A stretch of DNA of 64,000 bases. It comes from Komagataeibacter sp. FNDCF1. Its GTDB lineage: Bacteria > Pseudomonadota > Alphaproteobacteria > Acetobacterales > Acetobacteraceae. Below are positions 7,984 to 16,840 of the stretch, piece by piece. The notes beneath the pieces were generated by a model. It saw only the letters and a list, made by a program, of their open reading frames with translations. It ran no database searches and was not told the DNA's origin. The translations under genes and the position numbers were made by a program. The stretch covers positions 1,119,001-1,183,000 of the forward strand of contig NZ_JAIWOT010000001.1 in the NCBI RefSeq assembly GCF_021295335.1, written 5' to 3'. Numbering within the stretch: the first letter of the stretch is position 1; each line of letters opens with the position of its first letter.

Positions 7984-8692
7984 AATTCAGTTTCCTTGTA
8001 TAATCATAAATGTTAGCATGATTATACAAATCTGCCACCGTGGATGCGGAAATAGTTTTCCATCCAAAAATCACCCGTTGCTCAGATGCTTTCTGATATT
8101 TCAGTTCCATTCCTGGTTTAAGCTGGGCTGGCGTAATACCCGGATTAAGGCTTTGCAGGTTTTTAACTGTTGTGCCTGTATTCCTTGCGATATGCCACAG
8201 ATTGTTGTTCGATGCCGTAACCGTAATTTTCTCGATCCTGGCATTAGGATCGACAACGGTATCCATCCGGAAGTTTGCCATCCTCATAAGCAGATATCCG
8301 ACTCCGGCACGAATGTTATCTACGGGATTGGACCGGGCAGACCCAACTGTCAGGCGTCCTTTCCACGCAGGTGGCATGATACGGTCACCACCCTCCTTTC
8401 CAGACAGCAGCGAAGTCAGTCCTGGATCACCCGGATTACCAATCTGCATGGGCTGACGGTTCCATGCGGGGCTGTGTGCGCCCGTCTCTACCCAGATAAT
8501 CGCCTTGATCCAGCGCCAGTCCAGCGGATGATAGCCAGGTGTATTGGATAAATGCCGGTTGTATTCATCGACCGTGCGGCGGATTTCGCTGTCCCATGCA
8601 TTCCACTGGACTGGGGAACGCCCGGCAGCATCAATGCCATCCTTCCATTTATCAAACGGGCTTCTGTTTGCCGATGATGGCTGAATGGCCAT
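7958..8692 (-). CDS. SLT-type lytic transglycosylase with LysM domain, copy B (long form)
   Basis: A 244-residue protein, identical to copy A over its first ~190 residues: SLT domain with likely catalytic Glu69, then LysM at ~157-199. After 'RVIFG' it continues with Trp (TGG, where copy A has TGA) for 34 more residues ending 'NYVFPRVGR'. No signal peptide or membrane segment is seen, so export would need a dedicated route. It lies directly downstream of guaA, separated by the guaA terminator, and overlaps the inhibitor gene that follows. This is probably the ancestral locus, because its flank joins an intact guaA. Substrate (peptidoglycan glycan chain) is from the family; toxin role is inference. 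Confidence 0.75.
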   Translation of the reverse strand: MAIQPSSANRSPFDKWKDGIDAAGRSPVQWNAWDSEIRRTVDEYNRHLSNTPGYHPLDWRWIKAIIWVETGAHSPAWNRQPMQIGNPGDPGLTSLLSGKEGGDRIMPPAWKGRLTVGSARSNPVDNIRAGVGYLLMRMANFRMDTVVDPNARIEKITVTASNNNLWHIARNTGTTVKNLQSLNPGITPAQLKPGMELKYQKASEQRVIFGWKTISASTVADLYNHANIYDYTRKLNYVFPRVGR

Positions 8693-9017
8693 GCGCTTCT
8701 CCCCTGCAGAACATGATATTTATTGCCCGTTTCATATCTTTCGATTGATGCAGGCAGCAACCAACAGGTTTGGGAGAATATGGGTATGTTCTGTATGTTG
8801 ATCTGGAAATGAATATTCAGAATCATTATTTATAATAATAACAAAAATAGAAAATATATTGCCATAACAGATATCAGAACTCTTTATTGACTCCGGCATG
8901 GCATTCGCACCTGGCCATAAAAAAATCCTTCAGGACGCATGTTCAGACAAACATGAATCCTGAAGGATAATAAAAACAGACCAGATTTATAATATAGACG
9001 ATTTATTTAATATAAAT
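8118..9017. repeat. 900-bp direct repeat, copy B (partner 4393-5292)
   Basis: The second copy of the exact repeat. It starts in the 3' third of the transglycosylase gene and ends just short of the guaA stop codon. Confidence 0.9.
8925..8968 (-). terminator. guaA rho-independent terminator
   Basis: ATCCTTCAGGA (8925-8935) pairs with TCCTGAAGGAT (8958-8968), with an inner CATGTT/AACATG stem, followed leftward by a T-run. It sits 58 bp beyond the guaA stop and upstream of the transglycosylase start, so that gene probably has its own promoter in the AT-rich 8700-8920 stretch. Confidence 0.85.
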
Positions 9018-9026
9018 AACGCCCAC

Positions 9027-10631
9027 TCATTCCCACTCAATCGTTCCCGGCGGCTTGGACGTAATATCATAAGTAACGCGGTTCACGCCGCGCACTTCAT
9101 TGACGATACGCCCCGCCACCCGGTTGAGAAAGGACATGTCGAAGGGATAGATATCCGCCGTCATGCCATCGGTGCTGGTCACCGCACGCAGGGCGCAGGC
9201 GTAGTCATATGTACGCCCGTCGCCCATGACGCCTACGGTACGGACCGGCAGCAGCACGGCAAAGGCCTGCCAGATGGCGTCGTACAGGCCAGCGGCGCGG
9301 ATTTCCTCCAGGAAAATGGAATCAACGCGCCGCAGCAGGGTCAGCTTTTCACGTGTGATGGCACCGGGAATACGAATGGCAAGCCCCGGACCAGGGAATG
9401 GGTGACGGCCGACAATCGCTTCGGGAATGTCCATCTCGCGGCCCAGTTCACGGACTTCATCCTTGAACAGTTCGCGGAGCGGTTCGACCAGCTGCATCTT
9501 CATCCGCTCGGGCAGGCCGCCCACATTATGGTGCGACTTGATGGTAACGGACGGACCGCCTGTAAAACTGACGCTCTCGATCACGTCAGGGTACAGGGTG
9601 CCCTGCGCCAGAAAATCAGCACCGCCCAGCTTGGCCGCCTCTTCCTCGAACACCTCAATGAACAGGCGGCCAATGGTCTTGCGCTTGATTTCGGGGTCAC
9701 TCACCCCTTCCAGCGCATTCAGGAACAGGTCGGACGCATCGCGGTGGATCAGGTGGATGTTGAAGCGGTCGCGGAAGGTGCGGATCACCTCATCCGCCTC
9801 ACCCGCACGCAGGATGCCGGGATCAACGAAGATGCAGGTCAGCTGGTCGCCAATCGCCTGATGGATCAGCACGGCGGCGACGGATGAATCAACCCCGCCC
9901 GACAGGCCGCAGATCACCCGCCCCTTGCCCACCTGCTGGCGGATGCGGGCAATTTCCATGTCACGGAAGCCCGCCATGGTCCATGTGCCCCGGCAACCCG
10001 CGACATCATGGGTGAAGTTGCGCAACAGGGCCGCACCATGGGGGGTGTGCACCACTTCGGGGTGGAACTGCATGCCGTACAGGCGACGACCTTCATCGGC
10101 AATGATGGCGTATGGCGCGCCCTCGCTTACGGCAACGGCCTGAAAACCCGGCGGCAGTTTTGTCACCCGGTCGCCATGGCTCATCCAGACCTGCTCACGT
10201 CCGCCACGCGCCCATGTGCCACGGAACAGGGCGCAATCCTTGATGATATCGATATGCGCGCGACCAAATTCGCGGTGTTCGGATGATTCCACCGCCCCGC
10301 CCAGCTGGCGGCACATGGCCTGCTGGCCGTAGCAGATGCCCAGCACCGGCACATTCAGCGCAAAGACCACATCGGGTATGGTGGGCGCGTTCTCATCCAG
10401 CACGCTGGCCGGGCTGCCAGACAGGATGATCCCCCTGGGCGCAAAGGCACGAATCCGCTCGGCGGAACTGGAATACGGCCAGATTTCGCAATATACACCG
10501 CTTTCACGCACACGCCGGGCAATCAGCTGCGTGACCTGGCTGCCGAAATCCAGGATCAGGATACGATCTTCGTGCAGGGTTTCATCCAGGACTGCCGGGG
10601 GGGAGGCTGTGTTCACGGTATCGGTCATCAT
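9027..10631 (-). CDS. guaA: GMP synthase (glutamine-hydrolysing)
   Basis: A 534-residue cytosolic enzyme that converts XMP, ATP and glutamine to GMP. The N-terminal glutamine amidotransferase domain shows '[18 protein letters not shown]', the catalytic Cys in '[12 protein letters not shown]' and His-Glu in '[11 protein letters not shown]'. The ATP pyrophosphatase domain has the P-loop '[12 protein letters not shown]', and the C-terminal dimerisation domain ends in the usual '..PPGTIEWE'. Length is normal. A 20-residue leader precedes the first conserved strand. It is monocistronic by its terminator. Its last codons were carried along in the duplication that made repeat copy A. Confidence 0.98.
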   Translation of the reverse strand: MMTDTVNTASPPAVLDETLHEDRILILDFGSQVTQLIARRVRESGVYCEIWPYSSSAERIRAFAPRGIILSGSPASVLDENAPTIPDVVFALNVPVLGICYGQQAMCRQLGGAVESSEHREFGRAHIDIIKDCALFRGTWARGGREQVWMSHGDRVTKLPPGFQAVAVSEGAPYAIIADEGRRLYGMQFHPEVVHTPHGAALLRNFTHDVAGCRGTWTMAGFRDMEIARIRQQVGKGRVICGLSGGVDSSVAAVLIHQAIGDQLTCIFVDPGILRAGEADEVIRTFRDRFNIHLIHRDASDLFLNALEGVSDPEIKRKTIGRLFIEVFEEEAAKLGGADFLAQGTLYPDVIESVSFTGGPSVTIKSHHNVGGLPERMKMQLVEPLRELFKDEVRELGREMDIPEAIVGRHPFPGPGLAIRIPGAITREKLTLLRRVDSIFLEEIRAAGLYDAIWQAFAVLLPVRTVGVMGDGRTYDYACALRAVTSTDGMTADIYPFDMSFLNRVAGRIVNEVRGVNRVTYDITSKPPGTIEWE

Positions 10632-10795
10632 GTGTCTTTCGGTCGCGGCATTATCGATAAACTAGGCTTCCAGCATGAGCTGGCAACATATTGCAAGCGT
10701 GGGATAGTCTTTCATGCCGGAATAGCACAATATACGGATCGGGGCAGGTCGGTATCTGCTCCTGCCCGCCACAAACCGGACCCCATGGTTGTTTC

Positions 10796-11179
10796 ATGAC
10801 TGTGCGCCACCTTACGCTGCCTGCGATGCTCTGCCTTGCCGGCATTTCCGCCCTTGCCCCGGCTGCCATGGCCAGTGACCAGCTGGGCCTGTGGACCGGC
10901 CGGCTCGTCACCGATCAGGGCAGCTGCAATGATGAGACCCGCGACACGTCCACCTTCCAGGTCACGCCCAGGCAACTGACCTTCACCCCTGCTGACGGAT
11001 CGATCATACTGGTTGGCATACCGGAAAAGGGATATGCCCGCTACCATGCCGAAGCGCTGGTCAAGCAGCCTTCCGGTGCGGCCTTTCCCATGGTGTTCGA
11101 AGCCCATCCGGAAGGCAGAACCATAGTCGGCACCTATGGCACCCCGCGCTGTCGGGCGCATATCGTGCTGAAACGCTAG
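10796..11179 (+). CDS. Small secreted protein of unknown function
   Basis: A 127-residue protein. An N-terminal signal peptide (MTVRHLTLPAMLCLAGISAL... ending PAAMA before SDQLG) directs export. The mature ~100 residues start 'LGLWTGRLVTDQGSC' and end 'YGTPRCRAHIVLKR', a small beta-rich domain with two cysteines that may pair. I do not recognise a named family. The ATG at 10796 is chosen because it begins the signal peptide; the frame is open further up but without export features. It diverges from guaA and is followed by a separate gene pair. Confidence 0.6.
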   Translation: MTVRHLTLPAMLCLAGISALAPAAMASDQLGLWTGRLVTDQGSCNDETRDTSTFQVTPRQLTFTPADGSIILVGIPEKGYARYHAEALVKQPSGAAFPMVFEAHPEGRTIVGTYGTPRCRAHIVLKR

Positions 11180-11273
11180 GCTGGCATCCCGCCAACGTCG
11201 TGTTCACGCAATCGGGAACGCCCCGGTCCGACATTGGCATGGATGCGCGGGCCTGATCCTCTATATTCGATAT

Positions 11274-11783
11274 ATGTCTGATAACGTGACACTTGCCGGA
11301 GCTGTCCTGTCCATTGTCATACGCAATGGGCGCATGCTGCTGGTATGCAGACGCAATCCACCCGATAAGGGGTTATGGGGCTTTCCCGGTGGTCGCATAG
11401 AATATGGCGAAAGCTACCTTGCCGCCGCCGCAAGGGAATTGCATGAGGAAACCGGCTTTGAAACCCATGCCGAAGGCACGCTGACCGCCTTCGACTTGAT
11501 TGACCGTGATGCGCAGGGCCGGATCCGCTTTCATTACCTGATTGTCGCGGTGAAATGTCATGACAGTGGCTGGACCGCCATCCGGGCTGGCGACGATGCC
11601 TGCGATGTCGGCTGGTTCGACATGGCACAGGTCCATGCCAATCCGGCAGCCTTCAGCCCCGGCCTGCCCGAACTGGGGGCGCTGGCCCTCTCCACGCGCG
11701 GGATCGCCCCCTGGCCCGTCGCCCCACAGACCCGCATGCCTGAAACCACGCCCGGACAACGGCCTGAAAGCATCCTGTCATGA
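11274..11783 (+). CDS. NUDIX hydrolase
   Basis: A 169-residue hydrolase of nucleoside diphosphates linked to a further group. The NUDIX box is exact at residues 40-62: Gly40, Glu46, then REL-HEETGF with the metal-binding glutamates at 55, 58 and 59. 'CRRNPPDKGLWGFPGG' before it is the usual substrate-side loop and resembles ADP-ribose pyrophosphatase and dGTP/ADP-ribose-type members. The substrate is not determined. The C-terminal ~30 residues are proline-rich and not conserved. Its stop overlaps the next gene (ATGA, 11780-11783), so the two are co-translated. Confidence 0.88.
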   Translation: MSDNVTLAGAVLSIVIRNGRMLLVCRRNPPDKGLWGFPGGRIEYGESYLAAAARELHEETGFETHAEGTLTAFDLIDRDAQGRIRFHYLIVAVKCHDSGWTAIRAGDDACDVGWFDMAQVHANPAAFSPGLPELGALALSTRGIAPWPVAPQTRMPETTPGQRPESILS

Positions 11784-12130
11784 CCCCTATTTCCGCCCTG
11801 ATTGTCGAGGACGAGGCCACGATAGCAGAACTGGTTGCGACCATGCTCGAAACACAGGGCATTGCCGCCACCATCTGTCCCAGCGTGGCCGATGCCATGC
11901 GGCGTATCGAGACCGATGTCTATACGCTGGCCCTTGTCGACCTGACATTGCCCGATGGCGAGCCGGATTCCTTCATCCATGCCGCCCGCGCACGGGGCAG
12001 CCAGGTCATTGCCATGAGCGGCGACCCCGACCGGCTGGCAACCTATGCCCCCCTGCCCCTGCTGGAAAAACCCTTCCGCATGAAAGCCCTGCTTGAACAG
12101 GTCCGTCAGGCGGTGCCCGTGCCGAACTGA
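11780..12130 (+). CDS. Single-domain response regulator (receiver)
   Basis: A 116-residue CheY-like receiver with no output domain. Acidic pocket in 'LIVEDEA' (Glu10, Asp11), the phospho-acceptor Asp54 in 'LVDLTLPDG', Ser80 and Lys97 ('LEKPF') are all in place, so it should be phosphorylated by a histidine kinase encoded elsewhere. It is translated together with the NUDIX hydrolase by a four-base overlap. Such proteins act by protein contact or as phosphorelay shuttles; the partner is not visible. Confidence 0.85.
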   Translation: MTPISALIVEDEATIAELVATMLETQGIAATICPSVADAMRRIETDVYTLALVDLTLPDGEPDSFIHAARARGSQVIAMSGDPDRLATYAPLPLLEKPFRMKALLEQVRQAVPVPN

Positions 12131-12154
12131 AGGCTTTTTACGCGGCAATATATT

Positions 12155-12232
12155 GATGGATAACAAAAGTTTCCGGTTGCCGCCTTTGTTCAGGAAGGTG
12201 GCATTTCCTGAATCTTTTTGAAAAAGGCTTCA
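12155..12232. repeat. REP-like palindromic repeat
   Basis: A GCCGCCTTT...AAGGTGGC hairpin (about 12178-12202) is followed by a second, CTTTTTGAAAAAGG. The same layout recurs at 58643-58700 and in a weaker form near 16314-16365. It lies between the stops of two converging genes and could also stop transcription. Confidence 0.55.
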
Positions 12233-13717
12233 TCAGAACCCTTTCCACGATCTGCGCGCGGGCACAACCGGCAGCCGGGCAATGAACTGCTGACGGGCAG
12301 CAGGCAGGTCCGTGCGCAGTCGCACGCGGTACAGCCCCTCCGGCTCCGCAGCCCGGCCCCGGCGGCCCCGCATCACCATGCCCAGGGGCTGGACCGAGGC
12401 AAAGTCCGCGCGCGCGAAGTCACGACGTGGATTGCACACCATGATCCCCTCGCCCGTCGCGCCATGGGGCAGGCTGAACAGTGCCCAGCGTGGCTCCATG
12501 CCCAGTACCGTCCGGCCAGGCAGGACCGTGGCCAGTTCCGCCGCCGTGCCATAATCGCACGCGGCAATGAAGTCCCCTGTCCGGGCGACGGCCCCGATAC
12601 GGGTGGCCAGTTCCTGCCAGCCCGCCATCTGACGCAGCGCCACATCCGCATGGGCCGAGAGCGGTAGCGGCGCAAGCAGGGCCTGTACATACACCGCGCC
12701 CCCCATCACAATGCCCCCACCTGCCGCCCACGCCCCCCACCGCCAGCCCAGCCCGGCCGTACCCACGGCCAGCAGCGGATAGATGACGACCGGCCAGTTG
12801 GCCTGCACCCGGTCGCCCAGCGCATGCTGCGCGAACACGCAGGCGGGCACGCAGGTCATGCACGCCAGCAGGGCGGCGCCGGGCGTGGTGCGGGCACGAC
12901 GCAGCGCAAACACCAGCCCGCCAGCAAAAAATATGGCGATGCCGGGCGTCATCAGTCCCAGCTGACCACCCACCAGTTCCATCAGGAACTGGAAGGCCCG
13001 GCCGGGGTGCCAGTCCGCCGTCCGACCGCCCTGCCGGGCAAAACTGATCCAGTCATGCCGCGCATTCCACCATACAACCGGGGATGCCATCAGCACACCC
13101 AGGGCAAGGGCACCGGCAATTCCCCCCATCTGCCGCCGCACCCACGGCCCCTGCCCCCATGCCACCCGCAGGCCCAGCCACAGCCCGATGCCCGCAATAG
13201 GCAGGACGGCGGTATATTTGCTGTCAAATGCAAGGCCCGCGGCGGCACCGGCAGACCACCACCACCGTTTCCCCGCCCCCGCGACAATACGCCCCATGCA
13301 CCATGCCAGCATGGATACGAAGAACAGTACCGGCACATCCGGCGTTATGACAACTGACTGAATTGCCAGCGCCAGAGTCGCCTGCAACAGCAGGCAGGCA
13401 CGACCGGCCCGGCCCGGCGACGCATCGGGCACAAAGTCACGCACAGCACGGAACACGAAAAATGAAAGCCCGCACCCCGCCAGCACACCCACCAGCCTGA
13501 CACCAGCCGCGCTGTCCCCCACCAGCAGCATGCCCAGCCGTATCCACACCGCCACCATGGGTGGGTGATCCAGATAGCTGGCCGCAGGGGCCAGCGCCCA
13601 TACGCGGTAATAGGCTTCATCGGGCGAAAGCGGCAGAAGTCCCGCCACGACCAGCCGTGCACAGGCCAGCAGCACAAGCGGATACAGCCACCGGCGTGGA
13701 CTGTATCCGTCGTTCAC
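12233..13717 (-). CDS. GT39/ArnT-like membrane glycosyltransferase
   Basis: A 494-residue multi-pass inner-membrane protein of the dolichyl-phosphate-mannose mannosyltransferase (PMT/ArnT) superfamily, which moves a sugar from a polyprenyl carrier to lipid A, protein or glycan outside the membrane. The first periplasmic loop holds the catalytic acidic motif 'LSPDEAYYRVWALAPAASYLDHPPMVA', followed by about ten hydrophobic helices and a soluble C-terminal part with 'YGTAAELATVLPGR'. Donor and acceptor are unknown. Its ATG overlaps the stop of the Lrp-type regulator (13714-13717), so the regulator and transferase form one unit. Confidence 0.8.
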   Translation of the reverse strand: MNDGYSPRRWLYPLVLLACARLVVAGLLPLSPDEAYYRVWALAPAASYLDHPPMVAVWIRLGMLLVGDSAAGVRLVGVLAGCGLSFFVFRAVRDFVPDASPGRAGRACLLLQATLALAIQSVVITPDVPVLFFVSMLAWCMGRIVAGAGKRWWWSAGAAAGLAFDSKYTAVLPIAGIGLWLGLRVAWGQGPWVRRQMGGIAGALALGVLMASPVVWWNARHDWISFARQGGRTADWHPGRAFQFLMELVGGQLGLMTPGIAIFFAGGLVFALRRARTTPGAALLACMTCVPACVFAQHALGDRVQANWPVVIYPLLAVGTAGLGWRWGAWAAGGGIVMGGAVYVQALLAPLPLSAHADVALRQMAGWQELATRIGAVARTGDFIAACDYGTAAELATVLPGRTVLGMEPRWALFSLPHGATGEGIMVCNPRRDFARADFASVQPLGMVMRGRRGRAAEPEGLYRVRLRTDLPAARQQFIARLPVVPARRSWKGF

Positions 13718-14184
13718 ACAGGTACGCCGGGGCGGTTGAGACTGGTGCGGATGGTCTGCAGCGTCTGCACGCGCACGACGTGCGGCGCCTCGGTCAACTG
13801 GCGGGTCAGCAGGTTTTCATGCGTGGCGTCACGCGCCACCAGCCGGACCAGGAAATCGCCCCCGCCCCGGATCATATGGCACTCCCGCACCTCCGGCCAT
13901 GCGGAAACCTGATTCTCGAACGCGGAGAGCACCGTCTCCTTCTGGCTGTCCAGCCCGATCAGAGCAAACAGCGTGATCGACCAGCCCAGCCGTGCCCCGT
14001 CCGTATCGGCATGATAGCCCCGGATCACGTGATCTTCCTCCAGCCGGCGCATGCGGCGCAGGCATGGCGGGGCCGAAATGCCTACCCGCCGTGCCAGTTC
14101 CACGTTCGTCATGCGCCCGTCAAGCTGAAGTTCGGCCACAATCCGACGGTCAATCGCATCAAGATCAGCCATCCGTTCCGCCAT
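13714..14184 (-). CDS. Lrp/AsnC-family transcriptional regulator
   Basis: A 156-residue DNA-binding regulator. The N-terminal helix-turn-helix reads 'LDAIDRRIVAELQLDGRMTN', then 'ELARRVGISAPPCLRRMRRL'; the C-terminal RAM domain senses amino acids or similar ligands ('ECHMIRGGGDFLVRL', 'TLQTIRTSLNRPGVPV'). I start at 14184, where AGATGG stands upstream and the family begins; the frame continues open far upstream opposite trxB, which is a GC-driven artefact. It diverges from trxB with about 140 bp between them, so it may control trxB or itself, as Lrp/AsnC genes beside trxB do in several alphaproteobacteria. Confidence 0.88.
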   Translation of the reverse strand: MAERMADLDAIDRRIVAELQLDGRMTNVELARRVGISAPPCLRRMRRLEEDHVIRGYHADTDGARLGWSITLFALIGLDSQKETVLSAFENQVSAWPEVRECHMIRGGGDFLVRLVARDATHENLLTRQLTEAPHVVRVQTLQTIRTSLNRPGVPV

Positions 14185-14325
14185 GCATGTTCCATCTTTC
14201 GATAAAGGCGCGCACAGGGCATCCCGCGCCATAATAATCCCGCCCCTACCTACTCCAACCCTTGCACGGACGCCAGTGGACGACCATACCAAAGGAAATT
14301 CCGACGATAGGGTTTTTAGGATCTC

Positions 14326-15282
14326 ATGCCCCAGACCTGTTCTACCGATCTGCTTGTCATTGGTGCCGGCCCCGCAGGCTACACCGCCGCCATCTATGCC
14401 GCACGGGCGAATCTTTCCCCCGTGCTCGTTGCCGGCCTCCAGCCCGGCGGCCAGCTCATGATCACTACCGATGTCGAGAACTATCCCGGCTTTGGCAAGG
14501 GGATCCAGGGTCCCGACCTCATGATGCAGATGGCCGAGCAGGCGGGCAATGTCGGCACGCGCCTGATTGATGACATCATCGTGTCCTGCGATTTCAGCCG
14601 TACGGACGGCACGGGTCGCTTCTACGCCACGGGCGATTCCGGCACGGTGTATGAAGCCCGCAGCGTGGTCATCGCCACCGGGGCGCAGGCCAAATGGCTG
14701 GGCGTGCCGGGCGAGAAGGAATTCCAGGGTTCGGGGGTTTCGGCCTGTGCCACGTGCGACGGCTTTTTTTACCGCGGCAAACGCGTGGCCGTGATTGGCG
14801 GCGGCAACACGGCGGTGGAGGAAGCGCTCTACCTGACCCACCATGCCAGCCACGTCACCCTGGTCCATCGCCGTGACAGCCTGCGCGCGGAAAAGATCCT
14901 GCAGGACCGGCTGCATGCCAATCCCAAGATATCGGTCATCTGGAACAGTGCGGTCGAACGCATAACCGGCAGTGGCACGCCCCCCGTCGTGACCGGGCTG
15001 GAACTGCGCGACACCGTGACGGGCGCAATCCATGATATCGCCGTAGACGGGGTGTTCGTTGCCATCGGACACGCCCCCACCACCACAATTTTCCGTGATG
15101 TCGTGGAGATCGATACAGACGGTTACATCATCACGACACCGGGGAGCACCCGCACCTCGGTGCCAGGTGTATTTGCCGCGGGAGACGTGCAGGACAAGGT
15201 GTTCAGGCAGGCCGTAACCGCGGCGGGTACGGGCTGCATGGCGGCGCTGGAGGCCGAGCGGTTCCTTGCTGCGGCGCCGTAA
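14326..15282 (+). CDS. trxB: Thioredoxin-disulfide reductase
   Basis: A 318-residue flavoenzyme that passes electrons from NADPH to thioredoxin in the cytosol. FAD motif 'VIGAGPAGYTAAIYAARA' (11-29), the redox pair Cys141-Ala-Thr-Cys144, NADPH motif 'VAVIGGGNTAVEEALYL' (154-170) and the closing 'GVFAAGDVQDKVFRQAVTA' are complete, and length is normal. AGGATC precedes the ATG at 14326. A LysR gene follows on the same strand after 106 bp, and an Lrp gene diverges upstream. Confidence 0.97.
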   Translation: MPQTCSTDLLVIGAGPAGYTAAIYAARANLSPVLVAGLQPGGQLMITTDVENYPGFGKGIQGPDLMMQMAEQAGNVGTRLIDDIIVSCDFSRTDGTGRFYATGDSGTVYEARSVVIATGAQAKWLGVPGEKEFQGSGVSACATCDGFFYRGKRVAVIGGGNTAVEEALYLTHHASHVTLVHRRDSLRAEKILQDRLHANPKISVIWNSAVERITGSGTPPVVTGLELRDTVTGAIHDIAVDGVFVAIGHAPTTTIFRDVVEIDTDGYIITTPGSTRTSVPGVFAAGDVQDKVFRQAVTAAGTGCMAALEAERFLAAAP

Positions 15283-15388
15283 TGAATCAGTAAGAGTCCT
15301 TGACCTGCATCGCTATTTCCTTCACCACATCGAATAGTGTCATAACAATTGGCGCGCCCTTATTTAGACAGACAAGCGGAGTCAACGC

Positions 15389-16273
15389 GTGGACTGGGAT
15401 AAACTCCGGATATTTCATGCTGTAGCCGAGGCAGGGTCCTTCACCCATGCCGGCGACGTGCTTAACCTGAGCCAGTCTGCGGTATCCCGGCAGATTTCAG
15501 CGCTGGAAGAGGCACTGCAGGTTCCTCTCTTCCACCGGCATGCCCGGGGGCTGATCCTGACCGAACAGGGGGAGACACTGAACCAGACGGTTCGGGAAGT
15601 CTTCTCCAAGCTGGCCATGACGCAGTCCCTGCTGACGGAAAGCAAGGAAAAGGCGGCAGGCAGGCTACGGGTCACCACGACAACCGGCTTTGGCACCTGC
15701 TGGCTGACGCCACGGCTGCACCGGTTCATGGAAACCAATCCTGACATTTCGATTACCCTGATCCTGGAGGATAACGACCTGGACCTAGGCATGCGGGAGG
15801 CGGATGTGGCGGTGCGCATGCACCCACCACGCCAGCCGGACCTGATCCAGCGCCATCTGGCCGATTTCCCCCTGCCGATCTATGCCTCGCAGTCCTACCT
15901 CAACGATTACGGCACGCCCCGCACGCTTGAGGAACTCAATGCCCACAAGCTGGTCCTGTTTGGCGGCTACCACCCTCCGGTGCTGCACATCAACTGGCTG
16001 GCGGAAACCGGCGTGCCATCGGATGAGCGGCGTCAGGCCTGGCTGGAAGTCAACAGCCTGGCCGCCATGGCGGGCGCGATCGCGGCGGGGATCGGAATCG
16101 GGTCGATCCCGCTCTACGCGGCATCGCAATATCCCAACCTCGTCAAGATTCTGCCCGAAGTGCCGCTGCCTACGGTCGATGCCTATTTTGTCTACCCCGA
16201 GGAACTGCGCACGTCCAAGCGTGTGGCCGTTTTCCGCGATTTCCTGCTGGCGGAAATCAACGCCCGTCACTAA
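15389..16273 (+). CDS. LysR-family transcriptional regulator
   Basis: A 294-residue regulator. Helix-turn-helix at residues ~3-62 ('LRIFHAVAEAGSFTHAGDVL', 'QSAVSRQISALEEAL') and a periplasmic-binding-like effector domain behind it. The start is GTG at 15389, with GCGGAG upstream and the standard MDWDKLRIF opening. Unusually for the family it is not divergent from its neighbour but lies downstream of trxB in the same direction, which is a common arrangement in Rhodospirillales. The ligand and targets are unknown. Confidence 0.9.
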   Translation: MDWDKLRIFHAVAEAGSFTHAGDVLNLSQSAVSRQISALEEALQVPLFHRHARGLILTEQGETLNQTVREVFSKLAMTQSLLTESKEKAAGRLRVTTTTGFGTCWLTPRLHRFMETNPDISITLILEDNDLDLGMREADVAVRMHPPRQPDLIQRHLADFPLPIYASQSYLNDYGTPRTLEELNAHKLVLFGGYHPPVLHINWLAETGVPSDERRQAWLEVNSLAAMAGAIAAGIGIGSIPLYAASQYPNLVKILPEVPLPTVDAYFVYPEELRTSKRVAVFRDFLLAEINARH

Positions 16274-16517
16274 AGGCGCGCTTGCGGACAGCGCATCACG
16301 GAAAACAGGATTTTCCGGGCCCCACCTTTTTACCCAAGGGCGGCGCCCGGAAGTTTTCTGAACAGAAATATCACCGGAACACTCCCCCGGCAGCCTGTCT
16401 GGATGCCTCGGGGACAGAGCCGTGTCACGGCAACTTCAGTCCGGCCACGGCGCTACGCCCGGCCCTCGGGGATGAACCTGCACCGCAGCAGTGCGACACG
16501 GAATGGGCTTCAGCCTG

Positions 16518-16814
16518 TCATTCCTGTGTGGCGTGCGCACTGTTGACGCGTTCACGCAGTTCCTTGCCCGCCTTGAAGAAGGGCACGACCTTCTCATCAA
16601 CCGACACGGTCTCCCCCGTGCGTGGGTTGCGCCCGGTACGTGCGTCACGCTTCTTGACGGTAAAGGCCCCGAAGCCCCGAAGCTCCACCCGGTCGCCGCG
16701 CATCAGGGCATTGCTGACTTCAGCAAAGATGACCTGAACAATACGCTCCACCTCCCGGATGGGAAGATGCGGACGGGCAGCAGCAAGTTCAGCGATCAAT
16801 TCCGACCTGGTCAT
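16518..16814 (-). CDS. ihfB: Integration host factor beta subunit
   Basis: A 98-residue DNA-bending protein that pairs with IhfA. It opens '[18 protein letters not shown]', has the DNA-arm region '[23 protein letters not shown]' and ends with the IhfB-type '[14 protein letters not shown]'. HU would lack the N-terminal wording and this tail, so IHF-beta is preferred. AGGGGGAACAGG lies before the ATG. It follows sppA by 26 bp and is likely co-transcribed. Confidence 0.93.
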   Translation of the reverse strand: MTRSELIAELAAARPHLPIREVERIVQVIFAEVSNALMRGDRVELRGFGAFTVKKRDARTGRNPRTGETVSVDEKVVPFFKAGKELRERVNSAHATQE

Positions 16815-16840
16815 CCTGTTCCCCCTGTTTAAACAAGAAA

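Noticed and set aside
13714-15072. A 452-residue minus-strand frame that would extend the Lrp regulator across trxB
   Set aside because: Only the last 156 residues match Lrp/AsnC; the rest is the antisense of trxB, open because of high GC.
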